Source of the DNA: Rhodobacter sp.
GTDB lineage: Bacteria; Pseudomonadota; Alphaproteobacteria; Rhodobacterales; Rhodobacteraceae
Direction: 5' to 3'
Assembly (NCBI GenBank): GCA_013824055.1
Contig: PNNE01000436.1
Span: forward strand, 1 to 8,338
Length of the DNA stretch: 8,338 nt
The notes beneath the pieces are model-generated. The model did not search any database, was not told where the DNA came from, and saw only the letters and a program-made list of their open reading frames with translations. A program made the translations under genes and the position numbers. Position 1 is the first letter of the stretch; the number at the start of each line of letters is the position of its first letter. Shown piece by piece: positions 5,393 through 8,338 of this stretch.

Positions 5393-6223
5393 ATGAGCAT
5401 GACCTGCTGGGAAACCATCCAGGCTTACGGCCTGCGGTCCATCGGACTCGGCGAGAACCTGCTGCCGCGGTCCGACTTCACGCTGTGCCAGCAGTTCACC
5501 CTGATCGGGTCGGGGATGCTGTGGAACATCTACTTCGGGGTGCTGGCCCTGGTGGCGGGGTTCTTTCTGGCCAATTCCATCGCGCTGGCGAAAGGCGCCC
5601 GCAACCCGCTGATCCGCAAGCCCGCCGAATGGTACGTCTTCATTTTCCGCGGCTCGCCGCTCTTCATCCAGTTCTTCCTCGCCTACGAGGCCCTGGTCCT
5701 GCTGCCAAACGAGTTCACGCTTTTCGGGGTCGAGGTCGGAACCTCCTGGACCACCCGTGCCTGGGCCGGGGCGCTGCTGGTCCTGTTCCTGAACACCGCC
5801 GCCTATTCGGCCGAGATCTTCCACGGCGCGCTGAAGTCGATCCCGAGGGGCGACCTGGAGGCGGCTGAAGCCTACGGCCTGGCCGGCTGGAAGAAGTTCA
5901 TCCGGATCGAATGGCCGACCATGCTGCGGCTGGCCTGGCCTGCCTATACCAACGAGGCGATCTTCCTTTTCCACGCGACGACGCTGGTCTTCTTCAGCGG
6001 CTTTCCGGCCTTCGGTCAGATGGGCGATGCGCTGTACTACGCGAACTATTTCGCGGACAAGACCTTCAACCCCTTCATCCCCTATCCCATCGTCGCCTTC
6101 TATTTCATCCTTCTGACCCTGGCGGTCACTTTCTTCTACGGTCGGGTGAACCGGCACCTGAACCGGCACCTGCCGTCGAACACACGCAGCAGAATCCGCT
6201 TGCGTCCGCAGTTGATCCGGTAG
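5393..6223 (+). CDS. Polar amino acid ABC importer permease (HisM/OccM type)
   Basis: Second inner-membrane permease subunit, 276 residues, expected to pair with the upstream permease as a heterodimer. Hydrophobic segments lie at about 41-64, 80-105, 123-142, 186-205 and 229-250. RGSPLFIQFFLAYE at 86-99 is the typical HisM-family RG(T/S)P block. The EAA coupling loop is at 154-175, DLEAAEAYG-12 residues-P, better conserved than in the first permease. The first 40 residues form a polar N-terminal extension compared with E. coli HisM. The C-terminus is strongly basic (RHLNRHLPSNTRSRIRLRPQ), consistent with a cytoplasmic tail. It is the last gene of the importer; the next gene begins 179 bases later behind its own operator-like region. 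Confidence 0.93.
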   Translation: MSMTCWETIQAYGLRSIGLGENLLPRSDFTLCQQFTLIGSGMLWNIYFGVLALVAGFFLANSIALAKGARNPLIRKPAEWYVFIFRGSPLFIQFFLAYEALVLLPNEFTLFGVEVGTSWTTRAWAGALLVLFLNTAAYSAEIFHGALKSIPRGDLEAAEAYGLAGWKKFIRIEWPTMLRLAWPAYTNEAIFLFHATTLVFFSGFPAFGQMGDALYYANYFADKTFNPFIPYPIVAFYFILLTLAVTFFYGRVNRHLNRHLPSNTRSRIRLRPQLIR

Positions 6224-6402
6224 TAGGCTATTTTTGATCAAATTATTCGGGCACCCGCCCGGACCCCGTGGAAGCGCCGAAAACAAGGCCTGTGGGGGTA
6301 GGAGATCGAAACAGGGGAAGGACCAAGGGCATGGTCCCATCCTGCGCAGAGGGCGGCTTTCGGGTCGCGGGCGCGGGGGTCGTGCCTTTACCTCGTGACG
6401 AC
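6224..6402 (+). promoter_or_regulatory. Leader/promoter region of the gamma-glutamyl ligase gene
   Basis: The largest non-coding gap in the window. Its first 25 bases are AT-rich (TAGGCTATTTTTGATCAAAT and on), against GC-rich flanks, as expected for a promoter or operator. It contains a small hairpin, CGGGC-ACCC-GCCCG, at 6248-6261, and CCTGT/ACAGG arms at 6288-6292 and 6311-6315. It has no T-run terminator for the importer operon. No riboswitch class is recognised. The ligase frame remains open through most of the gap (GTG 6268, ATG 6331), so part of it could be coding if a longer start is used. Confidence 0.5.
6233..6242. promoter_or_regulatory. Operator-like palindrome TTTGATCAAA
   Basis: A perfect 10-bp palindrome placed 10 bases after the permease stop in an AT-rich patch. 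Part of it (TGATCAAAT, 6235-6243) recurs at 2006-2014, at the head of the importer operon. It is a plausible site for a dimeric regulator; the regulator is not encoded here. Confidence 0.45.
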
Positions 6403-7740
6403 ATGATGAAGGATTGGCTTAGAAAGCACCCCGATGTGCGGACCATTCGCGTGGCCGCCGTCGATCTGAACGGGCAGGCGCGCGGCAAGCGCATACCCGC
6501 CCGATTTGCCGAGAATGTGGTGAAGAACGGAACGCGCTTCCCCTTCTCGGTCCTGAACCTGGACATCTGGGGCGAGGATATCGACGACAGCCCGCTGGTC
6601 TTTGAACAGGGCGACGCCGACGGCGTGCTGAAACCGACCGAGCGCGGCTTCATGCCGATGCCCTGGCTGGAGGCACCGACGGCCCTGCTGCCGATCTGGA
6701 TGTTCCGCGAGAACGGCTCTCCGTACGAGGGCGACCCGCGCCACGCGCTGAACGCAGTTGTCCAGCGCTACAAGGCCAAGGGCCTGACCCCGGTCTGCGC
6801 GATGGAGCTGGAATTCTTCCTGATCGACGACAGCGGCAAGACCATGCAGGTCCCGGCCAGCCCGCGGTCAGGCAAGCGCCGCAAGGCCGCCGAGACGCTG
6901 TCGATCCGCGCGCTTGACGCCTTCGACACCTTCTTCACCGACCTCTATGACGCCTGCGAGGCGATGGACATCCCGGCCGACACCACCACGTCCGAGACGG
7001 GTCTTGGCCAGTTCGAAGTCAACCTGATGCATTGCGACGACGCCCTGCGCGCCGCCGATGATGCCTGGCTGTTCAAGATGCTGGTCAAGGGTCTGGCCCG
7101 CCGCCACGGCTTTGCCGCCAGCTTCATGGCCAAGCCCTATTCGGAATATTCCGGGTCCGGTCTGCACACGCATTTCTCGGTTCTCGACCAGAAGGGCGAC
7201 AACATCTTCGATTCCGGCGGGCCGAAAGGCACCGTGCAGCTGCGTCATGCGGTGGCGGGCTGCCTGGCGGCGATGCACGATTCCACGCTGCTCTTCGCGC
7301 CGCATTTCAACAGCTACGAACGCCTGGTCCCAGACAAGCACGCGCCCACGGCGATCTCCTGGGGGTATGAGAACCGCACGGCCGCGATCCGCATCCCGGC
7401 CGGCAACCCCGCCGCCCGGCGGATCGAGCATCGCGTGGCAGGCGGCGACGTGAACCCCTATCTGATGCTGGCCGCGATCCTTGGGGCCGCGTTAAGCGGC
7501 ATCGAGGACGAGATGGAACCACCGCCCGCCGTCACCGGCAACGCCTATGCGATGGACCTGCCGCAGATCCCCGCGAACTGGGAAGCCGCGATCGAGGCGT
7601 TCGAACATTCGGACATCCTCTATCGCTTCCTGCCCAAGGAGCTGATCCGCAACCTGGTGCAGACCAAGCGGCAGGAACTGCACTACATCGCCGAGCTTTC
7701 GCCGGAAGAGCGGCTTGAGCTTTACCTGGATACGGTCTGA
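6403..7740 (+). CDS. Glutamine-synthetase-family gamma-glutamyl-amine ligase (PuuA-like)
   Basis: ATP-dependent ligase of the glutamine synthetase fold, 445 residues from this start. Catalytic and metal ligands are present: E135-L-E137 in MELEFFL, E198 and E205 in SETGLGQFE, His255 in GSGLHTHFS, Arg307 in NSYERLV, Arg325/Arg330 in GYENRTAAIRIP, and E342-H-R344. The ammonium-binding DGSS loop of true glutamine synthetases is absent; the equivalent stretch reads LDIWGEDIDDSP (53-64). This, with N-terminal DLNGQARGKRIP (21-32), fits ligases that join glutamate to an amine, such as gamma-glutamylputrescine synthetase. The tyrosine adenylylation loop of GlnA is not evident. ATG 6403 (or 6406) is chosen because family proteins begin just before WLxxHPxVxxIRVA; ATG 6331, with AGGGGAAGGA upstream, would add 24 non-conserved residues. 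Substrate is unknown: a polyamine or another cationic amine is likely, given the importer upstream. Confidence 0.9.
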   Translation: MMKDWLRKHPDVRTIRVAAVDLNGQARGKRIPARFAENVVKNGTRFPFSVLNLDIWGEDIDDSPLVFEQGDADGVLKPTERGFMPMPWLEAPTALLPIWMFRENGSPYEGDPRHALNAVVQRYKAKGLTPVCAMELEFFLIDDSGKTMQVPASPRSGKRRKAAETLSIRALDAFDTFFTDLYDACEAMDIPADTTTSETGLGQFEVNLMHCDDALRAADDAWLFKMLVKGLARRHGFAASFMAKPYSEYSGSGLHTHFSVLDQKGDNIFDSGGPKGTVQLRHAVAGCLAAMHDSTLLFAPHFNSYERLVPDKHAPTAISWGYENRTAAIRIPAGNPAARRIEHRVAGGDVNPYLMLAAILGAALSGIEDEMEPPPAVTGNAYAMDLPQIPANWEAAIEAFEHSDILYRFLPKELIRNLVQTKRQELHYIAELSPEERLELYLDTV

Positions 7741-7760
7741 GGGCTCCTCGGTCGACCGCG

Positions 7761-7790
7761 TCTCCTCGTCGCCCCCGCGCGGCGAGGAGA
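7761..7790 (+). other. GC-rich hairpin between ligase and amidotransferase genes
   Basis: A 12-bp stem with one G-U pair and a 6-base loop (7773-7778). The outer arms are TCTCCTCG (7761-7768) and CGAGGAGA (7783-7790). It begins 20 bases after the ligase stop. No T-run follows, so an intrinsic terminator is unlikely; an mRNA stabiliser or attenuating structure is possible. The rest of the 141-base gap holds no other feature I can support apart from the ribosome binding site region near 7860-7876. Confidence 0.6.
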
Positions 7791-7881
7791 AGGCGAAGCC
7801 GCACGACGAGCAGCCCCGCAGCACCCCCCTTGACCGCCCCCACCCTTCGCGCCCACCTTGAGGAAAACCAGAGAGACCAAG

Positions 7882-8338
7882 ATGCAGATCGGCATCCTTC
7901 AGACCGGCGAAAGCCCCGATGCGCTGCGCCATCAGGGCGACTACCCGGATTTCTTCGAGACGCTGCTGGCGGGCCGCGGCCTGACCTTCCGCCGCTGGGC
8001 CGTCCTGCGCAACGACTTCCCCAGCGACGTGCACGACTGCGACGGCTGGCTGATCACCGGCTCGCGCCACGGCGCCTACGAACCGCACGACTGGATTCCG
8101 CCGCTGGAGGACTTCATCCGCCGCGCCTATGCCCAGCATGTGCCGGTGGTGGGCATCTGCTTCGGCCACCAGATCATCGCCCAGGCGATGGGTGGCAAGG
8201 TCGAGAAATTCGCAGGCGGCTGGTCCGTCGGTCCGACCGAGTACGATTTCGGCGACCAGACCTTTACGCTGAACGCCTGGCACCAGGACCAGGTGGTCAA
8301 GCGGCCGGAAACGGCGAAGGTCCTGGCCTCGACCGCGC
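7882..8338 (+). CDS. Class I glutamine amidotransferase, 3' end beyond window
   Basis: The 5' 152 codons of a type 1 glutamine amidotransferase-domain protein; the frame is open to the window edge. The nucleophile elbow GICFGHQ places the catalytic cysteine at Cys93, the oxyanion-hole region is LITGSRHGAYE at about 57-67, and NAWHQDQV at 131-138 is a family block. The catalytic His and Glu (usually in a Q-x-H-P-E context) would lie in the missing part. There is no signal peptide. GAGAGA at 7871-7876, 5 bases before the ATG, is the probable ribosome binding site. Next to a gamma-glutamyl-amine ligase, a role in hydrolysing gamma-glutamyl compounds, as PuuD does, is the natural inference. However, the sequence looks closer to GMP-synthase-like stand-alone amidotransferases than to PuuD, so it may instead supply ammonia or act on another glutamyl amide. 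Confidence 0.88.
   Translation, partial: MQIGILQTGESPDALRHQGDYPDFFETLLAGRGLTFRRWAVLRNDFPSDVHDCDGWLITGSRHGAYEPHDWIPPLEDFIRRAYAQHVPVVGICFGHQIIAQAMGGKVEKFAGGWSVGPTEYDFGDQTFTLNAWHQDQVVKRPETAKVLASTA

Noticed and set aside
6233..6242. FNR/Anr box
   Set aside because: FNR sites are TTGAT-N4-ATCAA. Here the half-sites overlap as TTGATCAA with no spacer, so the geometry is wrong.
5267..6340. A 357-codon minus-strand frame covering the palindromes and the second permease
   Set aside because: Antisense to a well-supported membrane protein, lacks hydrophobic or domain features, and reads through both palindromes.
6403..7740. Housekeeping glutamine synthetase glnA
   Set aside because: The DGSS ammonium-binding loop is absent, no adjacent glnB is seen, and the N-terminal DLNG-x-x-RGKR block fits PuuA-like ligases.
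7492..8283. A 263-codon minus-strand frame over the ligase 3' end and amidotransferase
   Set aside because: The plus strand carries the GICFGHQ amidotransferase motif and ligase C-terminus; the minus product resembles nothing and spans the hairpin.

Overview
The window is GC-rich and densely coding, with every supportable gene on the + strand. Codon use, the gene families and the short coupled junctions suggest an alphaproteobacterium, most likely Rhodobacteraceae (Paracoccus/Rhodobacter-like). That placement is my inference from protein character, not from a search. No rRNA, tRNA, CRISPR array, insertion sequence or phage gene is visible. No stretch longer than about 180 bases lacks a gene.

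Region 1 (1-2008) is a tight three-gene run. It holds the 23S rRNA adenine methyltransferase gene rlmJ, a small TerB-fold protein (810-1244), and a PhnD-like substrate-binding-fold protein with no signal peptide (1241-2008). The last two overlap by ATGA.

Region 2 (2113-6223) is a complete polar-amino-acid (HisP/HisQ/HisM or octopine/nopaline type) ABC importer. The order is ATPase, substrate-binding protein 1, substrate-binding protein 2, permease, permease. The ATPase and SBP1 overlap by one base. SBP1 and SBP2 are divergent paralogues; SBP2 has a textbook signal peptide and ligand residues, while SBP1 has neither in full. A 9-bp-stem UUCG hairpin separates SBP2 from the permeases. Two abutting perfect 22-bp palindromes, both centred on TTCGAA, lie between the two permease genes.

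Region 3 (6224-8338) starts with an AT-rich operator-like palindrome and a roughly 180-base leader. It continues with a glutamine-synthetase-fold enzyme of the gamma-glutamyl-amine ligase (PuuA-like) type, then a strong hairpin, then the 5' part of a class I glutamine amidotransferase gene that runs off the window.

Taken together, regions 2 and 3 look like uptake of a cationic amino acid, opine or amine, followed by gamma-glutamylation and later removal of the glutamyl group. A 15-base element (12 of 15 identical, including TGATCAAAT) occurs at the head of both regions and may co-regulate them. Most of the window is ordinary metabolism; the tandem palindromes, the odd SBP1 and the shared element are the parts worth a second look.
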